Below, in pieces: positions 1 to 8,515 of a stretch of 64,000 bases of DNA. How positions within the stretch are numbered: the stretch's first letter is position 1; each line of letters opens with the position of its first letter. The position numbers and the translations under genes were made by a program. Origin of the DNA: UBA7359 sp963976795 (lineage in GTDB: Bacteria; Pseudomonadota; Gammaproteobacteria; Eutrophobiales; Eutrophobiaceae); contig CAXBLT010000002.1 in the NCBI GenBank assembly GCA_963976795.1, positions 248,001-312,000 on the forward strand. The letters are read 5' to 3'. Below the pieces are notes generated by a model, which did no database searches, had not been told where the DNA came from, and was given only the letters and a program-made list of their open reading frames with translations.

Positions 1-2
1 CT

Positions 3-350
3 GCCAATGCTTATGCCACCCATCGTGGCGATGATAAACAGATCAAATTTCAGGATGCCCTGAAACACATCGGCTTCACTGTAAAACTAAAACCTTTTAT
101 TCAGCGTAGCGATGGCTCCGCCAAGGGTGATTGGGATGTCGGGATTACGATCGATGTCATGGAACAGGCGAAAGATGTAGACACCGTGATATTACTATCA
201 GGTGATGGTGATTTCGGGCTATTACTGGAAAAAATAAAAAATAATTATGCCGTAGCGACAGAGGTCTATGGCGTGCCTGAACTAACGGCAAACAATTTGA
301 TCGAAACCGCTAATGTATTTCATGCTATTAATGAAGACTTATTACTTTAG
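3..350 (+). CDS. NYN-domain (LabA/DUF88-like) protein, 5'-truncated
   Basis: The gene runs in from outside the window; the frame is open from base 3 and stops with TAG at 348-350, leaving about 115 C-terminal residues. The visible part carries KGDWDVGITIDV followed by VILLSGDGDFGLLLEKI. These match the conserved acidic motifs of NYN domains (PIN-like nuclease fold; the Asp residues bind metal in characterised relatives). LabA/DUF88-type proteins are putative RNases, but the substrate of this one is unknown. An internal ATG at 159 would give only 63 residues and cut the domain, so it is not the start. The gene converges on the next one with a 56-bp gap. Family call fairly firm; function inferred. 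Confidence 0.75.
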   Translation, partial: ANAYATHRGDDKQIKFQDALKHIGFTVKLKPFIQRSDGSAKGDWDVGITIDVMEQAKDVDTVILLSGDGDFGLLLEKIKNNYAVATEVYGVPELTANNLIETANVFHAINEDLLL

Positions 351-406
351 TTAAGCTAAGAGTAAGAATATTAATGTTGACTAAGTATCGATAATCTCTT
401 ATCAGA

Positions 407-1384
407 TCAGATAACTCCAAATGCCATAATAGGCATTCCTGGAAAAACAACAGATGAATCCGAATGTCCGAGCACAATACCATCATGAATAGCCCTAACC
501 GTTTCCTGATGTTTACCAAAAGCATTTACTATTCTAGCGAAAGCATCTCCTTGCTTAATCTCATCACCAGGTTTGGCAAGAAACCTTATAATGCCACTTT
601 TTGAACTATAAGGTTGATCATTGTATTTAAACAATTTGCCTTTATAGACCTTTGAAGTTGGAAAAGTAAAGCGTTCTTGCAATGGTTCGATCATGCCCAT
701 ACTCGATAAAATATTCCATATAGCACCAAGACCCAAACGCACATTTTCTTCATTGATAACATATGGTTCTCCTAACTCCAGTGTCAATGCAGGGATATTA
801 TTCTCCAGTAAATTATAAGAAAGTGAGTCTGTCAGAATTTCATCTTCCAGTAGTGAAACAAAACCGGTTTGTCTGGCATACTCGCGTGTTGTTCCATAAG
901 TTTGCTTATCCATTTTTTGGGATCGCCTATCCAAAATGACATATGGAATTGATTGCTTCCAATCACTATGCAAGTCCAAAACCAGATCAGGCGAAGTATC
1001 AAGAATCGTATTAAAAATACGGTTAGCGAGTCGCTCTCCCAATGTCCCCTCCGCTTTACCGGGAAAAGAACGATTCAAATCTTCCCTGCTCATCGTGATT
1101 TTACGAGAGATCGTTTCTAGCCCGATTGGATTCATTAATGGAAAAGCATATACCGATCCGCGCAATAAAGTACGTCGGATCTTTTTAAACACTTCATGTA
1201 TTACGGCCATACCGACAATTTCATCACCATGCACACATGCTGTAATCCAAACGACTGGACCAGGTTTTTCACTGGTTACTGACATCAAAGGTAACCTGCG
1301 AATGGACAGGTCTGAACCCGTCAGGATTTTCACAAATGCATAACGACTTTTTATCACACCAGCCTTTCGACCACTACTAGTCAT
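407..1384 (-). CDS. Succinylglutamate desuccinylase/aspartoacylase (M14-like) family hydrolase
   Basis: This 325-residue protein belongs to the AstE/AspA zinc-hydrolase family. ACVHGDEIVG (about residues 49-58) supplies the H-x-x-E zinc ligands, DLNRSFPG is the substrate-binding Asn-Arg pair, and LVLDLHSD supplies the third ligand His. TLELGEP is in the position of the catalytic Glu. The C-terminal region (from about 235) is a beta-rich, biotinyl/lipoyl-like tail typical of the family. Such enzymes cleave amide bonds of N-acylated amino acids. It starts 13 bp after the stop of the methyltransferase/ATP-grasp gene and is surely co-transcribed with it. I infer that it hydrolyses, releases or matures the amide product made by that ligase. 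It is not part of an arginine succinyltransferase operon here, so astE should not be assumed. Confidence 0.82.
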   Translation of the reverse strand: MTSSGRKAGVIKSRYAFVKILTGSDLSIRRLPLMSVTSEKPGPVVWITACVHGDEIVGMAVIHEVFKKIRRTLLRGSVYAFPLMNPIGLETISRKITMSREDLNRSFPGKAEGTLGERLANRIFNTILDTSPDLVLDLHSDWKQSIPYVILDRRSQKMDKQTYGTTREYARQTGFVSLLEDEILTDSLSYNLLENNIPALTLELGEPYVINEENVRLGLGAIWNILSSMGMIEPLQERFTFPTSKVYKGKLFKYNDQPYSSKSGIIRFLAKPGDEIKQGDAFARIVNAFGKHQETVRAIHDGIVLGHSDSSVVFPGMPIMAFGVI

Positions 1385-1397
1385 CGCCTATTACTAC

Positions 1398-3365
1398 TCA
1401 TGCACTCACAACTTTAATATTGCTTATTAACTTGCCAGTACATTGGCTTCGTTCAACAGCAGCCATAATTATTTTATCTAACATTTCAGCATAAGAAATA
1501 TTAGCTAGTTGCGCCATCTTGGCTAAATGACCATCCCAACACCAACCTGGATTCGGATTAACCTCCAGCAATCTCGGCGTACCGTTATCATCAAGCCGCC
1601 AGTCAAAACGCGCATAATCACAACATTCAACGCGATCAAACAATTTGATACAACTCGCTTGTAAAAATTGTTCGGTAGCATCATCCAGATCCGCGGGAAT
1701 AGAAGTAATTTTCCAGTAAGGTGAATCTGGGTTCCATTTCGCTTCATAACCGCAAATACGTGGATAGCCCTCTGGCAACACCGAATAGTCTTCTTCAATA
1801 ATAGGAAGAAATTCTATGTTGCCATTGTTATTCCCGATAATGCCGACACTGATATCTTTACCCGTAAGAAATTGCTCGACAAGAATCGGACGCTCGTAAC
1901 CAAACTGTTGTCTGCTTTCCATAATGCCTCGTTCAAGTTCCACGACATTGTTACAAACACAGTTTTTGGTGATACCAAAACTGGAATCACCAAAGTTGGG
2001 TTTAATGATGACTGGGAACGGGATAGTAATATCAATAAACGTGGTATCTTCCGGTTTGACGATATAAGCATTCGCGATTGGAATATCCATTTCACTCGCC
2101 AATCCCCGGATTAATGACTTGTCATAACAATAAGCTAAACATTGAGGATTGCCTCCCGTGTAAGAGATATCTTTAGTCTCTAATAATGCAGGGATGTGTA
2201 ATTCTTGAATGGCATTATTATTAAAGCCTTCATCACAAAGATTAAAAACCAGATCATAATCCCGTTTCCAAAGATCAAGATTACTTACAAATCGATCATG
2301 TTGATCGAAATAAGTAAACGTATAATTCTCCAGACTTCCTAAGGTCTGCCTAAGCTTGTTAACCGTGAAATGATCATCTTCATCGAAAACGGCACCCGGT
2401 TTAACCTTATCGTGTTTATCCGGGTCGCCTAATAGGACAGCAATATTAAGCTTTTCTGTTTCAGGGTTGTTAGTTAAATTAACGCGGGGTTTATTAATTA
2501 TACCGACAATAATATTTCGTTTTGCCATCATACCCAAATCCTGGTTTCGCCCGGACTGAGGAATCATAGAATACTTTTGTTCAATATTATTAAAACCATT
2601 TGCTTCCAATAAAGCATAAAGCTCTTCAAGACTATACAACCGTTCAGCATAAAACTGATCCGCTATCACACCTTTTTTAACATGCGTAATAACTTCACGA
2701 GAGATCAATCTTTCATTATCTGAAGACAGAGATCGTTCGCGACAGACAAAATAATTTTTATCGATCCATTCCCAACTTCTTGGTTCGAATGTCGCACGCA
2801 TATGATCGCCATCAGTAACATCTATCAACAATTTTCCACCAGATTTCATAATACGGCGAATCTCTTCTAACACCTGAATGTCATCTTCTTTGGTTTCAAA
2901 ATAACCAAAGCTGTTACCGAGTATGGTCACTACATCAAAGTGATCTGACGGAAAAGGCAGTTTTCGAGCATCACCTTCCTTGATACTAATATTCAAGCCT
3001 TCTCTTTTAGCGATGCTTTTAGCCCGGTTAACCAAATAATGTGATCGATCCAAACCATGAACATTTCTATAACCTTGACGTGCCATTTCCAGTACATGCC
3101 TGCCCTGCCCACAGCACAGATCCAGGATATAAGCATCCTTACTAACATTGATTAAATCAGTAAAAACTTCAGTCTCATGCCGGGTAATGTTTTCGTCATT
3201 AACAACATCACCATCAGTACGCAAATAGTTTGCATTAAAGATATGTCGCCACCAATCAGCTTTGACATAACTTTCAAGGTTTTCAATAGGCCCAAGAACT
3301 TCTATAAGACGTTGATTATTAGTCTTACGTTTGGTTGCGGTTTCGTTTACTTTTTTCATAGACAT
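1398..3365 (-). CDS. Class I SAM methyltransferase fused to D-Ala-D-Ala-ligase-like ATP-grasp domain
   Basis: A 655-residue two-domain enzyme. Residues about 60-290 form a Rossmann methyltransferase with SAM motif LDLCCGQGRHVLEMA (near 81), DLAG-type acidic loop GLDRSH, and VVTILGNSFGYF. Residues about 305-645 form an ATP-grasp ligase: FPVIIKPNFGDSSFGI (ATP-binding Lys and glycine loop), ILVEQFLTGKDISVGI, and RLLEVNPNPGW, which carries the Mg-binding Glu/Asn of D-Ala-D-Ala ligases. The ligase half activates a carboxylate with ATP and joins it to an amine. The natural substrate cannot be read from the sequence. ATG at 3365 has AAGGG five bases upstream. Second gene of the pair is the aspartoacylase-like hydrolase 13 bp downstream. 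The domain fusion is unusual; both active sites look intact. Confidence 0.85.
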   Translation of the reverse strand: MSMKKVNETATKRKTNNQRLIEVLGPIENLESYVKADWWRHIFNANYLRTDGDVVNDENITRHETEVFTDLINVSKDAYILDLCCGQGRHVLEMARQGYRNVHGLDRSHYLVNRAKSIAKREGLNISIKEGDARKLPFPSDHFDVVTILGNSFGYFETKEDDIQVLEEIRRIMKSGGKLLIDVTDGDHMRATFEPRSWEWIDKNYFVCRERSLSSDNERLISREVITHVKKGVIADQFYAERLYSLEELYALLEANGFNNIEQKYSMIPQSGRNQDLGMMAKRNIIVGIINKPRVNLTNNPETEKLNIAVLLGDPDKHDKVKPGAVFDEDDHFTVNKLRQTLGSLENYTFTYFDQHDRFVSNLDLWKRDYDLVFNLCDEGFNNNAIQELHIPALLETKDISYTGGNPQCLAYCYDKSLIRGLASEMDIPIANAYIVKPEDTTFIDITIPFPVIIKPNFGDSSFGITKNCVCNNVVELERGIMESRQQFGYERPILVEQFLTGKDISVGIIGNNNGNIEFLPIIEEDYSVLPEGYPRICGYEAKWNPDSPYWKITSIPADLDDATEQFLQASCIKLFDRVECCDYARFDWRLDDNGTPRLLEVNPNPGWCWDGHLAKMAQLANISYAEMLDKIIMAAVERSQCTGKLISNIKVVSA

Positions 3366-3756
3366 TTAAACCCTTATGCTAAATAACAAAAGTGTCTAAC
3401 GTCCGTTCTGACAGGATGCCAAAAAAACGGATTGGTCAATCCAGGTTGAGCTCGTAGTTAGTGTTTGCGAGAAGATCTACTTCGTCTCGGCACCAGCTTT
3501 TAGCTGATTTGCGAGCGCGATTTTGCATGCAAATATATCCCTTGTCTATATTATTTGTACGATTTTGCATTTCTTTTAAACCCTTAAAATTAACCTAAAT
3601 ACTAGAGTAAGTAGTTCTGTAATCATCCAGTTTACTGTACACTTTACAGCTCATTTTCAATCCACACTGAAGCTCAGTCTGCTACGCGACATTATAATCT
3701 TTGATTATGCTTCATTATGACAAACCTGGTTTCCATCACTTTTTAATATAAAGCCT
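3366..3756. other. 391-bp divergent intergenic region
   Basis: Separates the leftward methyltransferase/ATP-grasp gene from rightward dbpA, so it should contain both promoters. The 12-mer TTTAAACCCTTA occurs twice as a perfect direct repeat (3365-3376 and 3575-3586), and CGATTTTGCAT occurs at 3518-3528 and 3560-3570. One small leftward reading frame lies inside and is listed separately. I cannot assign -35/-10 boxes with confidence. Confidence 0.5.
3436..3570 (-). CDS. Candidate 44-residue peptide upstream of the ATP-grasp gene
   Basis: An ATG at 3570 opens 44 codons ending in TGA at 3436. The sequence TAAGGGTTTAAA just upstream is identical to the one at the start of the methyltransferase/ATP-grasp gene, so it carries a similar ribosome-binding region. 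The peptide contains MQNR twice and a segment KSWCRDEVDLLANTNYELN rich in acidic residues. I do not recognise it. It could be a real small gene, a peptide substrate of the downstream enzyme, a leader peptide, or a relic of a longer helix-turn-helix gene. Evidence is only the frame, the position and the shared leader. Confidence 0.25.
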   Translation of the reverse strand: MQNRTNNIDKGYICMQNRARKSAKSWCRDEVDLLANTNYELNLD

Positions 3757-5139
3757 GTGAATACAAAAGACTTTGCCTTCCTTCCCTTGCCGGACGTCGT
3801 TCTGGAAAACATCGCATCATTAAACTTCAAAGAAATGACGCCAATTCAGGAGCAAAGCTTACCTTCAATACTCGAAGGTAAGGACTTATTGGCCCAGGCA
3901 AAAACCGGTAGTGGAAAAACAGCCGCCTTCGCCATTGGATTATTGCATAAACTCAAGATTACAACTTATCAGGTACAAGCGATGGTGCTTTGCCCAACTC
4001 GCGAATTGGCTGACCAAGTCACGAACGAAATCAGACGTCTAGCGCGGGCAATACCTAATACCAAAGTCGTTACACTCTGCGGCGGCAAGGCAATGGACCC
4101 GCAACTGGCTTCCCTGGAACACCAACCGCATATTGTTGTCGGGACGCCGGGACGCATCTTGAAACATCTGGATAAAGGATCATTAAAACTCGATGGTTTG
4201 AAAACACTGGTTTTGGATGAAGCCGATCGTATGTTGGACATGGGTTTTCATGATGAGATCATGCGCGTAATAAAAATGGCACCACAGAAAAGACAAACGC
4301 TACTCTTCTCTGCCACTTATCCGAATGAAATAAAAAAGATCAGTAATGCGATTCAAAATAACCCCGTTGATGTTCGTGATGACAGTATTCATGACGATAA
4401 AAAGATAAAACAGATTTTTTATGAAATAACACCAGGAGAAAGAACAAAGGTATTAATCACTTTATTACGGCACTATCACCCGGAATCAAGTCTGGTCTTT
4501 TGTAATACAAAACAACAATGCCAGGAACTTGCTAATGAATTATGGCAACAGGGCTTTCATGCGCTGGCCTTACATGGCGATCTTGAACAACGTGATCGTG
4601 ATCAAGTATTAATACAATTTTCTAATAAAAGCTGTTCAATCTTAATCGCGACTGATGTTGCCGCGCGTGGACTGGATATCAAAGAACTACATGCTGTGAT
4701 TAACTTTGAACTATCACCCGACCCCGAAATACATATCCACCGGATCGGCCGTACAGGTCGTGCAGATAAAGAAGGCCTGGCGCTAAGTATGTTTATGGAA
4801 TCTGAAAAATTCAGAATCGACGCAATTGCTGCATATCAAAAAAGTGATTTGAAAATTGAAAAAACGACATCACTTAAAGAAAAAGAAAACAATAAACTTG
4901 TACCAGATATGGTCACCCTCTGCATTAATGCCGGACGTAAAGATAAAGTACGCGCCGGAGACATCCTGGGTGCACTCACTGGAAATACAGATTTAACGGG
5001 CAAACAAATTGGCAAGATAGATATTTTCGATAAGCTTGCTTATGTTGCCGTGAAGTTTCCAGTTGCCAAGCAAGCCTTAAAAATCCTTTCAACGGGTAAA
5101 ATTAAAGGCCGAAGCTTTAGAGTGAAAAAACTTCATTAA
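3757..5139 (+). CDS. dbpA: ATP-dependent RNA helicase DbpA
   Basis: A 460-residue DEAD-box helicase. In order: Q motif MTPIQEQSLP, motif I AKTGSGKT, Ia PTRELADQ, Ib TPGRI, DEAD box LDEADRMLDMG, SAT motif FSATYP, then the second RecA domain with ATDVAARGLD and HRIGRTGR. The last 75 residues (VTLCINAGRKDKVRAGDILGAL) are the DbpA-type RNA-recognition domain that targets the helicase to hairpin 92 of 23S rRNA in characterised members, which places it in 50S subunit assembly. Length matches E. coli DbpA (457). The start is GTG at 3757, chosen because it aligns with the usual N-terminus; no better ATG lies upstream. Monocistronic by position. Confidence 0.95.
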   Translation: MNTKDFAFLPLPDVVLENIASLNFKEMTPIQEQSLPSILEGKDLLAQAKTGSGKTAAFAIGLLHKLKITTYQVQAMVLCPTRELADQVTNEIRRLARAIPNTKVVTLCGGKAMDPQLASLEHQPHIVVGTPGRILKHLDKGSLKLDGLKTLVLDEADRMLDMGFHDEIMRVIKMAPQKRQTLLFSATYPNEIKKISNAIQNNPVDVRDDSIHDDKKIKQIFYEITPGERTKVLITLLRHYHPESSLVFCNTKQQCQELANELWQQGFHALALHGDLEQRDRDQVLIQFSNKSCSILIATDVAARGLDIKELHAVINFELSPDPEIHIHRIGRTGRADKEGLALSMFMESEKFRIDAIAAYQKSDLKIEKTTSLKEKENNKLVPDMVTLCINAGRKDKVRAGDILGALTGNTDLTGKQIGKIDIFDKLAYVAVKFPVAKQALKILSTGKIKGRSFRVKKLH

Positions 5140-5201
5140 TATATAATTATATTTCATTCATTTAGAATTACATTGCCGAAAGCATATAAAAGGAGGTTCC
5201 A

Positions 5202-6179
5202 TTGAATAATTTTTCTAACGAACAAATTTCATTATCAATTATAATTCCTGTTTATAATGAAGAAAAAAATATACTGCCTTTATACAATATGGTTAATAAC
5301 GTTTGTCTTAAGAATAATTATGACTTTGAGATAATATTTGTAAATGATGGATCAACCGATAACACACAAGTCATTCTCAACTCACTTGCTCATAAAAATA
5401 AAAACTGCAAAGTGATAAGTATGAAATTAAATTTCGGCCAAACTGCTGTAATTATGGCCGGCATTAATAACTCTATCGGTAAAACGATCATTTTAATGGA
5501 TGGCGACTTACAAAATGATCCTGAAGACATACCAAGATTATTAGAAAAGCTGGAAGAAGGTTATGACGTATGTTCTGGATGGAGAAAAGATCGTAAAGAT
5601 CCATATCTCACTCGAAAACTGCCAAGTCAGATAGCAAACCTTATCATTTCTAAAATATCTGGTACAAACTTAAAGGATTATGGTTGCACTTTAAAAGCGT
5701 ATCGTCGAGATGTCATTAAAGATGTAAAACTTTATGGCGAGATGCATCGTTTTATTCCAATCTATGCAAGCTGGCTTGGTGCGAAAACAACAGAAATAGC
5801 AGTAAACCACCGACCTCGGATCCATGGAAAATCGAATTACGGCCTGAATAGAATTTTTAAAGTAATTCTGGACTTGATTGTCGTAAAATTTCTAAGCGGA
5901 TATTCACAAAAACCAATTTATATATTTGGCGGATTTGGGTTACTTAATTTTTTATGTTCTATGATTAGTTTTGGAGCGATGCTCTACTATAAATTTTGGG
6001 GAGATAAAACATTTGTTGAAACACCACTTCCATTATTAGTAACTTTATTTTTCCTTATGGGTTTTTTCTCTATTCTTACAGGTTTATTAGCTGAGATGAT
6101 TTCACGAACATACCATGAATCACAGGGCAAGCCGACTTACTTGATAAAAAGCACGATAAATATAGCTGATGTAAAATAG
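5202..6179 (+). CDS. Polyprenyl-phosphate glycosyltransferase, GT2 (ArnC/GtrB-like)
   Basis: A 325-residue GT2 enzyme. The catalytic domain shows IIPVYNEEKNI, FVNDGSTDNT and LMDGDLQNDPED (the DxD-type metal site), the signature of enzymes that load a sugar onto undecaprenyl or dolichyl phosphate. Two membrane helices follow at about 236-258 and 272-296, as in GtrB, ArnC and YfdH proteins. It starts at TTG 5202, supported by a perfect AGGAGG at 5191-5196 with five-base spacing. It converges on the oppositely transcribed cluster 6222-11311, which holds a small flippase-like protein and a GT39-like membrane protein. Together these fit a lipid-linked sugar made in the cytoplasm, flipped, and transferred outside. 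Sugar and acceptor are unknown. Confidence 0.88.
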   Translation: MNNFSNEQISLSIIIPVYNEEKNILPLYNMVNNVCLKNNYDFEIIFVNDGSTDNTQVILNSLAHKNKNCKVISMKLNFGQTAVIMAGINNSIGKTIILMDGDLQNDPEDIPRLLEKLEEGYDVCSGWRKDRKDPYLTRKLPSQIANLIISKISGTNLKDYGCTLKAYRRDVIKDVKLYGEMHRFIPIYASWLGAKTTEIAVNHRPRIHGKSNYGLNRIFKVILDLIVVKFLSGYSQKPIYIFGGFGLLNFLCSMISFGAMLYYKFWGDKTFVETPLPLLVTLFFLMGFFSILTGLLAEMISRTYHESQGKPTYLIKSTINIADVK

Positions 6180-6221
6180 AAGCTTTCTATATAAATCAAT
6201 GCATAATGGTTTTAACTAGTA

Positions 6222-8114
6222 TCACCCTCTTTTAGACAACACATTATTTGCAAAGCAAAACAATGTATATAGAGTCCATATTTTTTTACCATGATTCCTG
6301 CGTAATTCCTGATGTTCATTCCAGTAGCTTTTTATGACTCCTTTACAAAACCAATCATATACAGGGTTGTTTTGGTCAAACAACACCATCTCAATTCTAT
6401 CTTTAAAAGCACCTCTTATTAAGTTTGCGATTGGCAATGCAAACCCATGCTTTTTACGAGTTACTATTTCATTCGGCAAATAACGCAAGGCTAGTTTTTT
6501 GAGCAAAACTTTGCTATCAAAACCGGTAAGTTTATCTTTCATCGGCAATGATAAAACGTATTCAGAAAATTTATGCTCAAGATATGGTGAACGAACTTCA
6601 AGACTATTGTACATCGCAGCGCGATCAACTTTTGTTAAAATGTCATCGGGTAAATACATCGTGCTGAAAAGATATAGTAGACTTTCCAGAGCGTTTTCTT
6701 TATTAGACTCATGTAGTAAATATTCCATTTGCTTTTCTAATAAAAGACCTGAATTGACCGTCAAAAACTCAGGCATCCACAAATCTGCTTGCTCTTCAAT
6801 AGAAAAAGCAGACATCCAATATATAGGCTGGAAAAGTGCTTTTTTTCCGAAGCCATAAGAAAGTTGTCTCATTAAGAAAGAATAACTCATGTACTCACTA
6901 GTATCAGGTGCAGACATCAACAACCTTTGTAAAACTGGCCTTGTAATCGCAGGTAATCTCTCCATCAGTTTCGTAAAGCGAGTCATCTTAAAATTTGGAT
7001 ATCCAGCAAACAATTCATCGGCACCATCACCACCTAAAGCGACGGTAACTTCATGTTTTGCATGCTGACAAACGAGAAATGTTGGAATAATAGATGAGTC
7101 TGCAAATGGTTGATCTATTTTCGCACTAACTTTTTCTAAACCATACAAAAGATCATTGTCTGTCAATTCAAAGATATTATGCTTAAGTCCAAGGTAATCT
7201 GCTGTAGATTTAGCAAATTTACTTTCATCAAAAGAAGCTTGGGGCATTTTTATAGTAAATGCAGATATATCATTTTTTTCTCTTGCAGCGATTGCAGCAA
7301 TGAGGGAGGAATCAAGACCTCCAGATAAAAAAACCCCCACTGGAACATCTGCAATTAAACGTTCCTTTACAGAATCAACTAACAGTTGCTCCAGTTCCTG
7401 TAACTTTTTATTATCAGGTAAATTAATCTTTACCTTGTTATGAACAGGGCGCCAATAACACTTTTTATTTATTTGACCATTCTCAAATTGAACAATATGG
7501 CCCGGAGGGACTTTATAAACACCCTCTACACCGGTGTTTTCTCCTGGAATATATTCCAGTGTTAGGTATTGGCTTATTGCCGTTTTATCTAAACTTCTAT
7601 TCTCAAACAAAGGGTGCTGTAAAATTGCGTTTATTTCTGAAGCGAAAATTAACTGCCCATTGTTAATCGCATAAAATAACGGTTTTTCACCAAAGCGGTC
7701 TCTCGCTAAGTAGACCACCTTACTGTCTTTAGGGCGATAGGCAAATGCGAACATCCCGTCAATCTGCTTGAGTGTATTATCTACTCCTTTGGTTTTGAGA
7801 AGCCAGAACAGTACTTCAGTATCAGAGTTATCTCTCAGTGGAATGCTTTCTTGTCTAAGAATATTACCGATTTTTTTATAGCCATAAATCTCACCGTTGT
7901 AAATGAGTGCGTCAGGCTGCTTTGAGTCACCGATCCTGGGTTGCGAACCTCCATCGATATCAACTACAGCAAGACGCAAATGCCCAAAGGCAATACTTGA
8001 ATCAAAATATACATTTTCAGAGTCTGGGCCACGATAATTGATCGTCGCCAACATCTTGGACAAAATTTGACTTTTATTTTTATCAGGAGAGGTAAACCCT
8101 GCAAGACCACACAT
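6222..8114 (-). CDS. asnB: Glutamine-hydrolysing asparagine synthetase family protein
   Basis: A 630-residue class II amidotransferase. Cys2 right after the initiator Met (MCGLAGF) is the glutaminase nucleophile; RGPDSE, YNGEIY and DGMFAFA are further glutaminase motifs. The synthetase half starts near 240 with the PP-loop FLSGGLDSS (residues 263-270) that binds ATP, followed by GGDGADELFAGY. The reaction amidates a carboxylate with ammonia from glutamine, aspartate in true AsnB. Paralogues in polysaccharide clusters often amidate sugar acids or act on unknown substrates. This copy is the last gene of a leftward envelope cluster, 12 bp after the SMR-like gene, so a role in glycan modification is as plausible as asparagine synthesis. 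Confidence 0.88.
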   Translation of the reverse strand: MCGLAGFTSPDKNKSQILSKMLATINYRGPDSENVYFDSSIAFGHLRLAVVDIDGGSQPRIGDSKQPDALIYNGEIYGYKKIGNILRQESIPLRDNSDTEVLFWLLKTKGVDNTLKQIDGMFAFAYRPKDSKVVYLARDRFGEKPLFYAINNGQLIFASEINAILQHPLFENRSLDKTAISQYLTLEYIPGENTGVEGVYKVPPGHIVQFENGQINKKCYWRPVHNKVKINLPDNKKLQELEQLLVDSVKERLIADVPVGVFLSGGLDSSLIAAIAAREKNDISAFTIKMPQASFDESKFAKSTADYLGLKHNIFELTDNDLLYGLEKVSAKIDQPFADSSIIPTFLVCQHAKHEVTVALGGDGADELFAGYPNFKMTRFTKLMERLPAITRPVLQRLLMSAPDTSEYMSYSFLMRQLSYGFGKKALFQPIYWMSAFSIEEQADLWMPEFLTVNSGLLLEKQMEYLLHESNKENALESLLYLFSTMYLPDDILTKVDRAAMYNSLEVRSPYLEHKFSEYVLSLPMKDKLTGFDSKVLLKKLALRYLPNEIVTRKKHGFALPIANLIRGAFKDRIEMVLFDQNNPVYDWFCKGVIKSYWNEHQELRRNHGKKIWTLYTLFCFANNVLSKRG

Positions 8115-8126
8115 ATAATAATTAAG

Positions 8127-8486
8127 CTACGTTGATTGTGAAGGGATAGACCAACCTATGATAAATAGTCCACATGCAACAAGCGCAATTCCAACCCACC
8201 TAACCCATCCAATTGTTTCACCTAACACAAATGACGAGGCAAATATTACAAATATAAATTGCACTGAAAATATTGACTGTGCAATATTTAATGGCATTCT
8301 TTTTAACAACATAGTGTAGAACAACAAACCGAGACCGAAAAATAAAGCACCAGATATTACCCTGAAATTTATTATAGACAACGGCCAAACATCTGAAAAA
8401 CCAGGGTCTGCTGCCCCTAGTTTAATCAATAAATTACCACATACTGTACAAAGAATTGTTATGCCGATTAAAACGAAAACATTCAT
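8127..8486 (-). CDS. Small four-helix EamA/SMR-type transporter (ArnE/ArnF-like flippase subunit)
   Basis: A 119-residue hydrophobic protein with four predicted membrane helices (about 3-22, 40-62, 68-89, 94-113) and the DMT-superfamily fingerprint FVLGETIGWVRWVGIALVA. This size and pattern fit small multidrug resistance proteins and the ArnE/ArnF subunits that flip lipid-linked aminoarabinose. It lies between a methyltransferase and asnB in an operon with a GT39-like protein, and faces a GT2 polyprenyl-phosphate glycosyltransferase. I infer that it moves a lipid-linked sugar across the inner membrane. Direct drug efflux is the alternative. It would have to act as a homodimer, since no second SMR gene is visible. 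Confidence 0.75.
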   Translation of the reverse strand: MNVFVLIGITILCTVCGNLLIKLGAADPGFSDVWPLSIINFRVISGALFFGLGLLFYTMLLKRMPLNIAQSIFSVQFIFVIFASSFVLGETIGWVRWVGIALVACGLFIIGWSIPSQST

Positions 8487-8515
8487 ATTGGCACCTTCAT
8501 TACTATTAAATAATT

